The notes under the pieces were generated by a model. The model was not told the origin of the DNA and did no database searches. It saw only the letters and a list, made by a program, of their open reading frames with translations. From assembly GCF_026239675.1 (NCBI RefSeq), contig NZ_JAPIVQ010000009.1, positions 186,001 through 250,000 on the forward strand: DNA of 64,000 bases, given 5' to 3'. The position numbers and the translations under genes are program-made. Positions 1 to 10,190 of the stretch are shown piece after piece. Each line of letters opens with the position of its first letter. Within the stretch, counting starts at the first letter, position 1. The stretch is from Pedobacter sp. PLR (GTDB lineage Bacteria > Bacteroidota > Bacteroidia > Sphingobacteriales > Sphingobacteriaceae).

Positions 1-176
1 GTTCTATTGATCAAGGCCAATTTAGCTTTGTCCAAAAACTCCTGAATTTCCTGCTCCTCACCATTAGGCGTATAAGGCATATATCTGGTGATTTCAGGCG
101 TAAACTCAGCAAGAATATCGGCCTTGTATTGCTCAGATACCGGAACAAGCTTTAACCTACTGGTTTCTATTTTCAT
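1..176 (-). CDS. GNAT family N-acetyltransferase, N-terminal part
   Basis: Only the first 58 codons are in the window; the rest lies beyond the left edge. The protein opens with MKIETSRLKLVPVSEQY, the first strand of RimJ/RimL-type (Acetyltransf_3) acetyltransferases, which characteristically start with an E-T-x-R-L-x-L segment. Family members transfer an acetyl group from acetyl-CoA to an amine, either on a protein N-terminus or on a small molecule; the substrate cannot be inferred. The start ATG is at 174-176 on the minus strand. The family assignment rests on the short N-terminus alone. Confidence 0.7.
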   Translation of the reverse strand, partial: MKIETSRLKLVPVSEQYKADILAEFTPEITRYMPYTPNGEEQEIQEFLDKAKLALINR

Positions 177-302
177 TTGTGATTGGATTGCTTATTGTAA
201 ACATGCAGCACGATATACTCATCATTCATAACGACTTAACCCCATGAATATTACTACAAATCACCGTGACAATGCTATTGCCAGTCCAGCTAAACAGCTT
301 GG

Positions 303-1199
303 TTAATTCGAATTTCGGTAATCTACCGGAGATAAACCCACTCTTTGCTTAAATACCCTGGTAAAATGTTGTGGATATTTAAAACCCAGCTCATAAGCGA
401 CTTCACTAATGGACTTATCCAGATCAAAAATCCTTTCTTTAGCCAAGTCAATTACTTTCGCCTGGATGTATTCCTGCGCAGATTTCCCGGTTTCTTTCTT
501 AATCAGATCCCCGAAATAATTAGCGGATAAATTCAGTTCCCCGGCGCAATAACCTACGGATGGCAATCCAATAGTTTTTGGCTTGTCGGAAGCATAAAAC
601 CCAATCAATAAATCTTCAAATCGCGCTAATATACCTTTGTGGGTATTGTCCCTCGTAATGAACTGACGATCATAAAATCGGGTACAATAATTAAGAAACA
701 GCTCTATATTGGATGCAATCAATGTTTTACTGTGTTTATCAATTGACTGCTGCAATTCATATTCAATTTTCCCAAAACAATCCAGCACAATTTGTCTCTC
801 CTTTTCTGAAAGATGCAAAGCTTCATTCACATCATAAGAAAAGAAGGAATAATCCGCAATATGCTTTCCCAGAGGGGTGCCTCTAATCAATTCCGGATCA
901 AACAACAATGCCCAACCTTTAGGTTCAAAAGCTTCTACTTTCGGCTGTACTCCGATGACTTGTCCGGGGGCAATAAATACCAGAGTACCTTCCTGATAAT
1001 CGTAATTGTTACGTCCGTATTTCAGCTCACCACACATCAAATCCTTTAAATAAATAGCATACAGGCCGAAATTAATGGTCTGTGCAACCATAGAATTTGC
1101 TTTTGACAAGTCTATTACGGTAACCAAAGGATGTAAAGTTTCTACACCACGCATTCTATTGTATTCAGCAATACTGTCCAGTTTTACGATTTCTTCCAT
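303..1199 (-). CDS. AraC family transcriptional regulator
   Basis: A 298-residue DNA-binding regulator. The C-terminal third (about residues 195-298) is the double helix-turn-helix AraC domain: L-S-A-N-Y-F-G-D-L-I-K-K-E-T-G-K-S is the first recognition helix region, and the closing segment (I-S-E-V-A-Y-E-L-G-F, H-F-T-R-V-F-K, G-L-S-P-V-D-Y-R) is the family signature. The N-terminal part has the cupin-like pattern of AraC sensor domains (E-G-T-L-V-F-I-A-P-G-Q). It is divergent from the aldo/keto reductase at 1374, with 174 bp between the starts, so it probably controls that gene. The effector is unknown. Confidence 0.92.
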   Translation of the reverse strand: MEEIVKLDSIAEYNRMRGVETLHPLVTVIDLSKANSMVAQTINFGLYAIYLKDLMCGELKYGRNNYDYQEGTLVFIAPGQVIGVQPKVEAFEPKGWALLFDPELIRGTPLGKHIADYSFFSYDVNEALHLSEKERQIVLDCFGKIEYELQQSIDKHSKTLIASNIELFLNYCTRFYDRQFITRDNTHKGILARFEDLLIGFYASDKPKTIGLPSVGYCAGELNLSANYFGDLIKKETGKSAQEYIQAKVIDLAKERIFDLDKSISEVAYELGFKYPQHFTRVFKQRVGLSPVDYRNSN

Positions 1200-1346
1200 A
1201 ACGAGATTATTTTACTCATACAAATTTACACATTCCCTAACAGGTATAATCCCTGGTTCATACCAATCAGTAACATTGGTAAGAGAAGCAGTAATCTGTA
1301 TAACAAGCGCCTGATTTTATATCCTGAGATTTGTTGTAGAAAATGA

Positions 1347-2495
<1,149 letters not shown>

Positions 2496-2587
2496 GCGTT
2501 TTCTAAAAGAACACGTTTTACAAACGAAAACAGCTTAGAGAGATGAAAAAGACAAGAAGTATTGCAACAATGATCATGATGGTATGG

Positions 2588-2804
2588 CGCATTCAATGTT
2601 ATTATGGGAAGAAGAAGTTTTGCGGGTTCTAACAACGGCGGCATCGCCGAAACACAGGAAATGCTTGACTTCTGCTTTAAGCATGATATCGTCGCTGATG
2701 TTGAGACCATTAATATGCAACAGATATATGAAGCCTTTGTACGACTAGAAAAGGGAGATGTGAAATATCGCTTTGTAATCGATATGGCATCGCTTAAAAA
2801 CTAA
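2588..2804 (+). pseudogene. C-terminal remnant of a zinc-dependent alcohol dehydrogenase
   Basis: The last 66-70 residues ([23 protein letters not shown], ending [11 protein letters not shown]) match the C-terminal end of NAD(P)-dependent zinc alcohol dehydrogenases of the YahK/AdhA type, which are normally about 350 residues long. The Rossmann domain, zinc ligands and catalytic residues are absent. The frame is open only from about 2579, behind a stop, although a Met at 2604 gives a nominal 66-codon ORF. It is most simply the leftover 3' end of a deleted gene beside the aldo/keto reductase. A functional small protein is unlikely. Confidence 0.8.
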
Positions 2805-2819
2805 GCTCAAAAAGATAAG

Positions 2820-2865
2820 ACTTTAAACAGCAAAACCGGGATATCCCGGTTTTGCTGTTTAAAGT
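2820..2865. terminator. Perfect 46-bp palindrome, bidirectional terminator
   Basis: A perfect inverted repeat with 23-bp arms and no spacer, centred on GATATC, lies between the ADH remnant (plus, ends 2804) and the lipoprotein gene (minus, ends 2888). The arms contain AAAC-rich outer and CCGGG inner segments, so the RNA from either strand folds into a GC-topped hairpin with U-rich flanks. The position between converging genes supports a bidirectional intrinsic terminator. Confidence 0.8.
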
Positions 2866-2887
2866 TATAGCATGAAACTCTTTATCT

Positions 2888-4186
2888 TTAATCAGGCGCT
2901 TTACCATTTTTATAAAACTTAACATCCCTCCATTGCACAATAGCTTTACCGGTCTTCATAGTGCCATAACATCCATATTTCATATAATTAGTGGCATTTT
3001 CAGCATCGATTTTTTCAAATTTCTTCTCACCGTCAATATAAACGATCATCTTATCACCGGCATCGCCTTGTAAGTGTATTACATTGATGTGAACTTCCTT
3101 ATTATGAACCCCTGTTGCTAAAACAAAGCTGTTAGAGATTTTTAAAGTCCCCCCATTCTCTGAAAATCCGCGAATCATAAGCTGAGTTGCATTTTCAGAT
3201 GTACTACCAAAAATTTGAACCAGGCTTTCATCATTCAGCGGCGCATCAAATTTAAGATAGCCTGAAAACTGTCGGCTTCCTGTACTGTAATTATCCTCTA
3301 CCCTGATCTCTGAACGATTTGATTTTGTATTTAAAATCTGAAATGTTTCTGTTAAAGTATTACTGTCATAGCTGTAATCCGCACAGATAACCGGAGTGCA
3401 TGCTGATTTATAGGATGTCCAGCTATAAGTTTGCAGACCTGCTTCATTATCCAAATGAATCTTTTTAACCGGGGTATACAGTGCCCAGTCGGCACCCAGA
3501 AAAGAATTGGGTTGAATTACACTGGCAGATTTATATGCGGTATAGAATGCATCAATACTGCCCGCAGGTTGATATACTGAACGATACTCAAATGTATTGC
3601 CCAATTTAAAATTCGCTAAGGTCGCATTACCCGATAAGCTCGATACCGTTTGTAAGACATTTGCTGCATCATTATATTTGAAATCCATTCCGGTCAGTTC
3701 GGATCCGATACCGTTCCAGCTGATCAAAACTGTTTTCCGGGCTTCATTGAAAACAGCATCTTTGATCTCTCTATGAACCAATCCTGCTTCATACTTATCC
3801 CCATAAGCATGCCCGCTTACCGTTGTCTTTTCCGAAACATTCCCCTTGATGTCTATTGCAACAACAGAAAAAGTATAATCGCCTTCCAATAATTCATTCA
3901 GGATGATCTCCGTACTGTCAATTCCTTTAGTCAGAGGCATTTCCTTTGATTCCTTATCGGTACTCCCCCAACTGATCTTAAATTTCTGTAATTCTGAATT
4001 ACCTGGTATTTTCCAGGAGAGCTTAACCCGGTTTCTGCCCGGATAACTGATTAAACTTGTTGCTTTCCCTACAACCACAGGTTTTTCACTGGTATCGACA
4101 CCATCTACATGTTTCTTTTTACATGAAAAGCTAAAAGCAACAACTAAAAGAAGTAGATAAATTAAATAATTTGACTTCATCATCAT
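2888..4186 (-). CDS. Lipoprotein with FN3-like DUF4998 repeats and a lyase-fold C-terminal domain
   Basis: 432 residues with an SPII signal (hydrophobic stretch then F-S-F-S-C-K-K-K), so anchored in a membrane by the cysteine. Residues about 38-125 and 130-225 look like two fibronectin-III-type modules of the DUF4998 kind (Y-P-G-R-N-R-V-K-L-S-W). The C-terminal 190 residues contain N-R-S-E-I-R-V-E-D-N-Y-S-T-G-S-R-Q-F-S-G-Y and V-Q-I-F-G, which resemble the beta-jelly-roll of alginate-lyase-2/PL7-like and plant citrate-binding proteins. That suggests a surface polysaccharide-binding or -cleaving protein, but the catalytic residues cannot be confirmed by eye. It is transcribed alone, towards the palindromic terminator. 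Confidence 0.72.
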   Translation of the reverse strand: MMMKSNYLIYLLLLVVAFSFSCKKKHVDGVDTSEKPVVVGKATSLISYPGRNRVKLSWKIPGNSELQKFKISWGSTDKESKEMPLTKGIDSTEIILNELLEGDYTFSVVAIDIKGNVSEKTTVSGHAYGDKYEAGLVHREIKDAVFNEARKTVLISWNGIGSELTGMDFKYNDAANVLQTVSSLSGNATLANFKLGNTFEYRSVYQPAGSIDAFYTAYKSASVIQPNSFLGADWALYTPVKKIHLDNEAGLQTYSWTSYKSACTPVICADYSYDSNTLTETFQILNTKSNRSEIRVEDNYSTGSRQFSGYLKFDAPLNDESLVQIFGSTSENATQLMIRGFSENGGTLKISNSFVLATGVHNKEVHINVIHLQGDAGDKMIVYIDGEKKFEKIDAENATNYMKYGCYGTMKTGKAIVQWRDVKFYKNGKAPD

Positions 4187-4338
4187 ATAAAATATATAAT
4201 TAATTATTTGTAAGTTGTATTATTTATTAATCATAAAGTTATAGTTGCTGATCAATGAAAAAATCTACTTAATTAGCCGTGTTCTCAACTATCCTGGCAA
4301 ACAGATAATCCAGTTGTGCAACTAGAATAACCGGAATG

Positions 4339-5496
4339 TTAGTGATCCAGATTCCCTAACCAGGCAAAGGGAGAATACCGATCCCCAATACAGGCATCCA
4401 GGATAAGCGGAGCTGCATTTTCGAAATTTTCACTGTTACTCATCAATATCACAGAGATCCCTTGATCTGGAAAAGCAACAAAATAATTCTGGTTTGCTTC
4501 GCCATGACCTGAATGGAAAAATGCTGATCCATACTTGCTTTTGAATAGCCCTGTCCCCAATCCCCAGGATAAGCTCATCTTGTCGTTTTCTGTGCTAAGG
4601 TTATCTCTCCGCGGACCGAAGCCACGTTCAGTATGTATCCGGATTTGTGGCGAAAACATTTCAGCATACACTTTTTTCGACAGCCCTTTCTTATTCATTA
4701 GCCGGGCGACAAACTTTGCATAATCTGCGGCTGTAGTGGTCATAGAACCTGCCGCTCTGCTGCTTTTCCTTCTTTCTGAACCGTATTTTTTACCGTCTTT
4801 AAAGTAGGCGTAAGAGAAATTTCCCTCAAATTCAGGCTCCCATACCATACTGGTGTGGTTCATTTGCAGCGGAGCAAAGACTTCTTCTTTCGCCAATTCG
4901 GCGAGCCCCTTACCTGTATACTCTTCCACGATAAAACCCAGGAGGTTCATCCCTTCATTGGAGTAATAAAACTTTTCAGCAGGCTTAGCGATCAGGCGGA
5001 GTTTGTTTCCATAGATGCTCCGTAAGATTGGCAAACCGGAACTGTGGCTGAGAATCATCCCTGGCGTAATTTTATGGAAGGCAATAGAATCTTCTGCCAG
5101 TTCCTGCCATTTGGGATATTCTCCAATTGGCAATTTCAGGTAATCCCGGATAGGTTTATCCAGATCGAAAATCCCCTGATCTACCAGGCGAAGAAATAGA
5201 TAACTAAAAACAACTTTAGTCAGGGAGGCTGCATACATAACCGTACTGTCATTGAGTGGCAGTTGTTTTTCGACATCCTTCAAGCCGAAGCTCCCTGTCC
5301 ATACGGTTTGTCTGTTATTGATAATAGCCACCTGTAACCCGGTCAGCCTTGCACTATCCAGAATGTGATTCAATCGTGCTGACAACGCAGCTGTCGGGAT
5401 AGATTCGCCATTTAACTGTCTGATCGTTTTGGCTTGCTGTGCATAACTCGCTGTTAATATCCAACAGGAAGCTATTAAGAGAATTAGCTTTTTCAT
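4339..5496 (-). CDS. Exported serine hydrolase, beta-lactamase/DD-peptidase fold
   Basis: 385 residues with a cleavable signal peptide (about 1-20, ending A-S-Y-A-Q). The class C beta-lactamase / penicillin-binding-protein catalytic set is visible: Ser91-x-x-Lys94 in A-S-L-T-K, Tyr178-Ser-Asn180, and His328-Ser-Gly330 in place of the Lys-Thr-Gly box. The HSG variant is typical of the esterase/peptidase branch (EstB, AmpH, ADP-type) rather than of true AmpC. The protein probably cleaves esters or D-amino-acid peptides in the periplasm. The XRE/membrane protein immediately upstream on the same strand may be co-transcribed, though 129 bp separate them. Confidence 0.88.
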   Translation of the reverse strand: MKKLILLIASCWILTASYAQQAKTIRQLNGESIPTAALSARLNHILDSARLTGLQVAIINNRQTVWTGSFGLKDVEKQLPLNDSTVMYAASLTKVVFSYLFLRLVDQGIFDLDKPIRDYLKLPIGEYPKWQELAEDSIAFHKITPGMILSHSSGLPILRSIYGNKLRLIAKPAEKFYYSNEGMNLLGFIVEEYTGKGLAELAKEEVFAPLQMNHTSMVWEPEFEGNFSYAYFKDGKKYGSERRKSSRAAGSMTTTAADYAKFVARLMNKKGLSKKVYAEMFSPQIRIHTERGFGPRRDNLSTENDKMSLSWGLGTGLFKSKYGSAFFHSGHGEANQNYFVAFPDQGISVILMSNSENFENAAPLILDACIGDRYSPFAWLGNLDH

Positions 5497-5625
5497 ATTG
5501 CGTTTTTTTTACTAAATCTCGGGCTTAATCTATTCCGTTTCAACGACATCTGCACGTCACCTACCCGACAGATCAGCCCTTATTTCGTCAAAAAGCGTCT
5601 TTTCAAGTTTTAGCAGCTCCCGGGT

Positions 5626-6186
5626 TTAAAAAAATGCATAGGAAAATGGATATTTTACCGGCAGCAATTTAATGGACCGGTAAAGGTTAATCAGCGTCAT
5701 ACAGACCATAAAAACATAGACCATTGCCGTTAAAGGAAAGCCAACCGGAAAATAGAAAACCATCACCACAATGGAGGGGTATAATAGTATACTCATGCTG
5801 AGGTGAAAATTCAGCACTTGTTTTCCCTGCTGGTCATCCTCCGGAGTTTCATGTCTTTTGAATAGCCACAACAGGAATGGAAATATGATGTTTAAAATGG
5901 GGAGAATCAAGCCGATCAAGGCAGCCAGATGGAACAATGGGCTGATGGAAGAATTCTTTGCAGCTGGCTCCTCTTGCTCAGCTACGCTTCCCTCCGGTTT
6001 ATCCATTAACAGTTCCGGGTCGATTTCCAGACAAGCCGCCAGTATTTTTAAGGTTTGGATATGCGGAACAACACTCCCTTTTTCTATCCGCTGAATCGTA
6101 CGGGTGGTTACGCCGGATAATTCAGCAAGGTTTTCCTGGGTCAATCCTTTTTTCCGACGATAAACAGCTAGCTTGGAGGGGCGCAT
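5626..6186 (-). CDS. XRE-type helix-turn-helix protein with membrane helices
   Basis: 186 residues. Residues about 6-62 are a classic Cro/CI helix-turn-helix (Y-R-R-K-K-G-L-T-Q-E-N-L-A-E-L-S-G-V-T, then T-I-Q-R-I-E-K-G). After a short acidic linker come three to four hydrophobic segments (about 80-112, 127-150, 152-175) with a DUF4870-like arrangement, so the DNA-binding domain is tethered to the inner membrane on the cytoplasmic side. Fusions of this kind are common in Bacteroidota; their ligands are unknown. It precedes the serine hydrolase on the same strand and may regulate it. Start ATG at 6184-6186 fits the HTH start. Confidence 0.85.
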   Translation of the reverse strand: MRPSKLAVYRRKKGLTQENLAELSGVTTRTIQRIEKGSVVPHIQTLKILAACLEIDPELLMDKPEGSVAEQEEPAAKNSSISPLFHLAALIGLILPILNIIFPFLLWLFKRHETPEDDQQGKQVLNFHLSMSILLYPSIVVMVFYFPVGFPLTAMVYVFMVCMTLINLYRSIKLLPVKYPFSYAFF

Positions 6187-6651
6187 ACATTTTATGTTTA
6201 ATCTAAAATCGGAAAAAAAAACGATGAACAGCGCAACAGTTACTTAAAATTACACCTTAATAAGAGGCTCCGCTAAGCAAGCTCCATTTCCTTATCTTCC
6301 CCTTGTAAAGATAAGTTTAGCTCATCTTTATGTTTCAGTGTAAAAGCCAAAGCCTTTTTCACATAATCATTCCATGTGATATCATGAATCGCTGCAAATA
6401 GTGTTTAGGCTGCGTTCGGGATGCTGCCTACATGCGGCCTGATCATATTCATCATTCAACCATGGTTAGTTAATGGTTGATTAATCCCTGATAGGTCTAA
6501 TTGACCTTTCAAGTATGCTTTAAGGATTACCAGATATTGAATTGATGTTTAATTTATTCCGGACATATATCGAACTCATTATAAGGGGATACGGAACTTA
6601 ATGACTACATTAGAATATGCAACACACTGCTTATCAATAAATAAGAACGCT
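6187..6651. other. Intergenic stretch with a gene remnant and an inverted repeat
   Basis: No intact gene is visible in this 465-bp stretch. It holds the C-terminal coding remnant listed at 6273-6404 on the minus strand. It also holds a short inverted repeat at 6456-6480 whose 8-bp arms, TCAACCAT and ATGGTTGA, are separated by 9 bp; this could be a regulator site for the DUF6266 gene downstream. Confidence 0.5.
6273..6404 (-). pseudogene. Unidentified C-terminal gene remnant
   Basis: An open frame of about 43 codons on the minus strand reads A-I-H-D-I-T-W-N-D-Y-V-K-K-A-L and ends G-E-D-K-E-M-E-L-A followed by a stop at 6273. It has no start codon near its beginning and is cut off by a stop upstream. 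The composition looks protein-like (amphipathic, charged) rather than random, so it may be the tail of a deleted gene. I do not recognise the family; it could also be chance. Confidence 0.3.
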
Positions 6652-7539
6652 ATGGGAAGTTTACAGAATGGACTGTTTGGTGGATTTAAGGGCCGGGTAG
6701 GCAACTTAGTTGGCTATGAGCTGAACGGTAAAAACGTCATCAGGACCATTGGTCATAGTAACAAGCCCCTCAGTCCTGCCAGAAAGATCAATTGCGACCG
6801 CATGACCATCGTTAACAATTTTCTACGTCCTATCCAAAGTTTCATTAAACCCGGCTTCAGGCTAAAAGTGATGGGAACCGACAGAAACTACTATAACGAA
6901 GCCGTTTCCTATAACAAAAAACACGCGGTAAGCGGTGAATTCCCTAATGCGCAGCTAGATTACCCTAAAGCTATGTTGAGCATGGGAACACTGTTAAAAG
7001 CAGAAAAACCGCAAATCCAGCTCATAGGCACTGAAATTGAATTCAGCTGGGAAGTCCCTGCGGATCTCCCATGGCGAAATACAGGTGACCGTGCAATGGT
7101 ATTGCTTTATTGGCCGGATCAGCATCAACATACCCATTGCCTCAGTGGATCCCACAGAAAGGATGGAAAACACAGAATCCAGATTGCCCCTCATCTTGCC
7201 AATCAAAGAGTAGAGGCTTATATTTCCTTTATCAATGATGATGCATCAGAAATTTCGGATAGTGTTTATGCCGGAAGTATCAATCAAAACAAGTTGGAAA
7301 AAGCACCCACATTAGAGAACACTGATTCCCGGAAAAGAGCAGAGACCAGCTTGATTAAGGGCTTTAGAGCCATAGCAAAACCGTTGAACAGCACTAAAAC
7401 CAGACAAAAAAACAAGATTACTACCCCATTAAAAGCCAGCCATTCAGGAAAACTGAAAGAAGTAGTACCACCTTCTGCAAATCCCCAAATTCCAGACATA
7501 CCTGATCATCCAACGCCGGGATATAGAAGAAAAAATTAA
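6652..7539 (+). CDS. DUF6266 family protein
   Basis: 295 residues from the chosen start. The N-terminus M-G-S-L-Q-N-G-L-F-G-G-F-K-G-R-V-G-N-L-V-G-Y, then I-R-T-I, is the hallmark of DUF6266 proteins, a family frequent in Pedobacter and relatives and without a known function. Those proteins begin at M-G-x-x-x-x-G, so the in-frame ATG at 6652 is preferred to the one at 6601. The middle (about 130-220) is a beta-rich domain; the last 70 residues are basic, proline-rich and probably disordered. No signal peptide or membrane segment is seen. The stop is only 2 bp from the convergent copper ATPase stop. Confidence 0.82.
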   Translation: MGSLQNGLFGGFKGRVGNLVGYELNGKNVIRTIGHSNKPLSPARKINCDRMTIVNNFLRPIQSFIKPGFRLKVMGTDRNYYNEAVSYNKKHAVSGEFPNAQLDYPKAMLSMGTLLKAEKPQIQLIGTEIEFSWEVPADLPWRNTGDRAMVLLYWPDQHQHTHCLSGSHRKDGKHRIQIAPHLANQRVEAYISFINDDASEISDSVYAGSINQNKLEKAPTLENTDSRKRAETSLIKGFRAIAKPLNSTKTRQKNKITTPLKASHSGKLKEVVPPSANPQIPDIPDHPTPGYRRKN

Positions 7540-7541
7540 TG

Positions 7542-10049
7542 CTAGTCTATTTTAGCGCTTCTTAGTCTTAACGAGTTTAGGATAACGGACACTGAACTAA
7601 AACTCATGGCCAGGGCTGCAATCATTGGAGAAAGTAAGATTCCAAAAACAGGATACAATAAACCTGCTGCTACCGGAATCCCCAATACATTATAGCCGAG
7701 TGCAAAAAACAGGTTCCCTTTGATGTTACCCATTACTTTATGACTCAACAGTCTCGCTTTTGCGATCCCGTTCAAATCGCCTTTTACTAAAGTAATGGCA
7801 GCGCTTTCTATCGCCACATCAGTTCCGGTGCCCATGGCAATGCCGATATCTGCCTGCGATAATGCCGGAGCATCATTGATGCCATCACCAGCCATTGCCA
7901 CCATTTTACCCGCAGCCTGTAGTTTCTTTATCTCGTTCAATTTATCTTCCGGTAGCATTTGAGCCTTGAAACCATCAAGATTCAGGGTTTCACTGACTGC
8001 CTTTGCAGTATCTTCATTATCGCCGGTGAACATGATGACCTGCAAACCTTCTTCCTGAAGTTTACGAATCGCCCCTGCGCTGGATGCTTTAATCTTATCA
8101 GAAATAACGACAAACCCCACAGCAAGCTTTCCAACAGACAAATAAGAAACCGTTTTACCCAGCTTTTGTGCGGTCTTAACCTGTTCGCCCAATTCAGGAC
8201 TGATTTTCGCGCCTACATGTTCCATTAACTTTTGATTGCCTAAAGCGAGGTCCTCTTTGCCAAGCTTACCAATCACTCCTTTACCTGTTACCGCTTCAAA
8301 GTTCGATATAGATTGCACAGCGATCTTCTTTTCCTCCCCATAACGCAATGTTGCCTGCGCTAATGGATGCTCACTGCTTTTGTTCAAGGCCAGAATTCTT
8401 TCCAGCACATCCTTTTCAGAGAAATCGGGATCTACACTAACAACTTCTTCTACAGATGGTTTTCCTTCGGTAACTGTTCCGGTTTTATCAATGATGACAA
8501 TATCTATTTTATTCATTTTCTCCAGAGATTCCGCATTTTTGATGAGGATCCCCGACTGGGCACCCTTTCCTACCCCAACCATCACAGACATAGGTGTGGC
8601 AAGGCCGAGGGCACATGGACAGGCGATAATCAGCACCGCAATCGCATTTACAAAGGCGTATACATAAGATGGATCGGGGCCATATATGGCCCATACTGCA
8701 AAAGTAGCAAGGGCAATCAATACCACAACCGGCACAAAATATCCGGAGATTTTATCTGCCAGTTTCTGAATTGGTGCTTTAGAGCGACTTGCAGAATTCA
8801 CCATTTCAATGATTTGGGATAACAGTGTTTCCGAACCGACCTTTTCTGCCAGCATCACAAAGGTTTTATTGCCATTGATGGTACCGGAACTTACTTTATC
8901 CCCGGGTTTCTTCTCCACCGGCACTGGCTCACCTGTAATCATGGACTCATCAATCGTGACTTCTCCGGTTTTTATACTGCCGTCTACAGGAATCTTCTCC
9001 CCGGGTTTCACCCTAAGCAAATCTCCTTTTTGAATGTCATCAATTGAAACGGTCGTTTCTTTGTCCCCGACAACTTTTGTGGCCGTATTGGGGGCTAATT
9101 TCAAGAGCTCTTTGATGGCACTATTGGTTTTTCCATGCGCTCTGGCTTCTAAAAGCTGTCCGAGCAAGACCAGTGTCAGAATCACTGTTGCCGCCTCAAA
9201 GTATACGTAGACTGTCCCATGATGGGTTTTGAACTGGTCCGGAAAGACATCAGGGAAAAGCAGGGCAACAATACTAAAGAGCCAGGCTACCCCCGCACCA
9301 ATACCAATCAGGGTAAACATATTCAGGTTCCAGGTAATGATAGATTTCCAGGCACGTTCAAAGAACATCCAGGTTGCATAAAACACAACCGGTAATGAAA
9401 AAGCAAACTGTACCCAGTTCCAGTATTTAAGATCCATGAGCTTGAAAAGCGGGTTATCAGGGACCATTTCAGTCATGGCGATGATAAAAATTGGCACCGT
9501 AAATACCGCAGCAACCTTAAATTTTCGCAACAAGTCTTCATAAGTATGGTCTTCCGCCTCAGCATCCAGGTCCATAGGGACCAGATCCATTCCACATATC
9601 GGACAAGCACCAGGCTTATCTTTGATGATTTCCGGATGCATTGGACAGGTGAATTGTGCGCTTCTTTTTAACGTTGGTTGTTTCAAAAGATCCATTCCAC
9701 AGACAGGACAGCTCCCTGCTTTATCATAGGTTTTATCTCCCTCACAATGCATGGGGCAATAATATATGCCTGCTCCCTGATCTTTAGGTTTATGAACATG
9801 AGCAGTATGTGGTTTGTGCATATGTTCAGCTGTAGTATGATGGCCTTCCATTTCAATCCTATAATCACCTGCGGTGGACAATGCTTCCTGCAATTTTTCA
9901 GTTGCAATGTGTTTATCCATTGTGACAACTGCTTCGGCAGATTCTAAAGTTACGGCAGCAGTAATTCCATCAATTCCATTCAGTGCTTTTTCAACTTTAG
10001 TACGACAACCCTGGCAGGTCATTCCGCTTATCTTATAGGTATGCTTCAT
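7542..10049 (-). CDS. copA: Copper-translocating P1B-type ATPase
   Basis: Inner-membrane ATP-driven copper exporter, 835 residues from the chosen start. In order: an N-terminal HMA domain with G-M-T-C-x-x-C; a His-rich linker; two heavy-metal-binding zinc-ribbon-like modules, each C-P-M-H then C-P-x-C-G-M-D-L; transmembrane helices; the actuator T-G-E-P motif; the metal site C-P-C in A-C-P-C-A-L-G-L; phosphorylation D-K-T-G-T; hinge G-D-G-I-N-D-A-P; and a final helix pair with Y-N and M-S-F-S-S, as in Cu(I) pumps. The ATG at 10049 directly precedes the HMA domain and is preferred over an upstream ATG at 10076. It stands alone; no CueR/CsoR-like regulator is adjacent. Confidence 0.95.
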   Translation of the reverse strand: MKHTYKISGMTCQGCRTKVEKALNGIDGITAAVTLESAEAVVTMDKHIATEKLQEALSTAGDYRIEMEGHHTTAEHMHKPHTAHVHKPKDQGAGIYYCPMHCEGDKTYDKAGSCPVCGMDLLKQPTLKRSAQFTCPMHPEIIKDKPGACPICGMDLVPMDLDAEAEDHTYEDLLRKFKVAAVFTVPIFIIAMTEMVPDNPLFKLMDLKYWNWVQFAFSLPVVFYATWMFFERAWKSIITWNLNMFTLIGIGAGVAWLFSIVALLFPDVFPDQFKTHHGTVYVYFEAATVILTLVLLGQLLEARAHGKTNSAIKELLKLAPNTATKVVGDKETTVSIDDIQKGDLLRVKPGEKIPVDGSIKTGEVTIDESMITGEPVPVEKKPGDKVSSGTINGNKTFVMLAEKVGSETLLSQIIEMVNSASRSKAPIQKLADKISGYFVPVVVLIALATFAVWAIYGPDPSYVYAFVNAIAVLIIACPCALGLATPMSVMVGVGKGAQSGILIKNAESLEKMNKIDIVIIDKTGTVTEGKPSVEEVVSVDPDFSEKDVLERILALNKSSEHPLAQATLRYGEEKKIAVQSISNFEAVTGKGVIGKLGKEDLALGNQKLMEHVGAKISPELGEQVKTAQKLGKTVSYLSVGKLAVGFVVISDKIKASSAGAIRKLQEEGLQVIMFTGDNEDTAKAVSETLNLDGFKAQMLPEDKLNEIKKLQAAGKMVAMAGDGINDAPALSQADIGIAMGTGTDVAIESAAITLVKGDLNGIAKARLLSHKVMGNIKGNLFFALGYNVLGIPVAAGLLYPVFGILLSPMIAALAMSFSSVSVILNSLRLRSAKID

Positions 10050-10140
10050 AGAGGGATTAATTATTGAATAATTCATGAGTGAAACTGTATAATTAACACC
10101 AGAATTACTTTAAAGTTTCCTTTATTACACTCCCCTATAC

Positions 10141-10168
10141 CACAAAAGCCTCATCTGAGGCTTTTGTG
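10141..10168 (-). terminator. Intrinsic terminator of the BtuG-like gene
   Basis: A 13-bp perfect stem (CACAAAAGCCTCA / TGAGGCTTTTGTG) with a two-base loop lies 22 bp beyond the stop of the lipoprotein gene at 10191, reading on the minus strand. Confidence 0.75.
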
Positions 10169-10190
10169 CTTAATATAAATCCGATAATTT

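Noticed and set aside
8367-8822. Long ORFs on the plus strand inside the copper ATPase gene
   Set aside because: They are antisense shadows of a well-supported P-type ATPase and show no domain.
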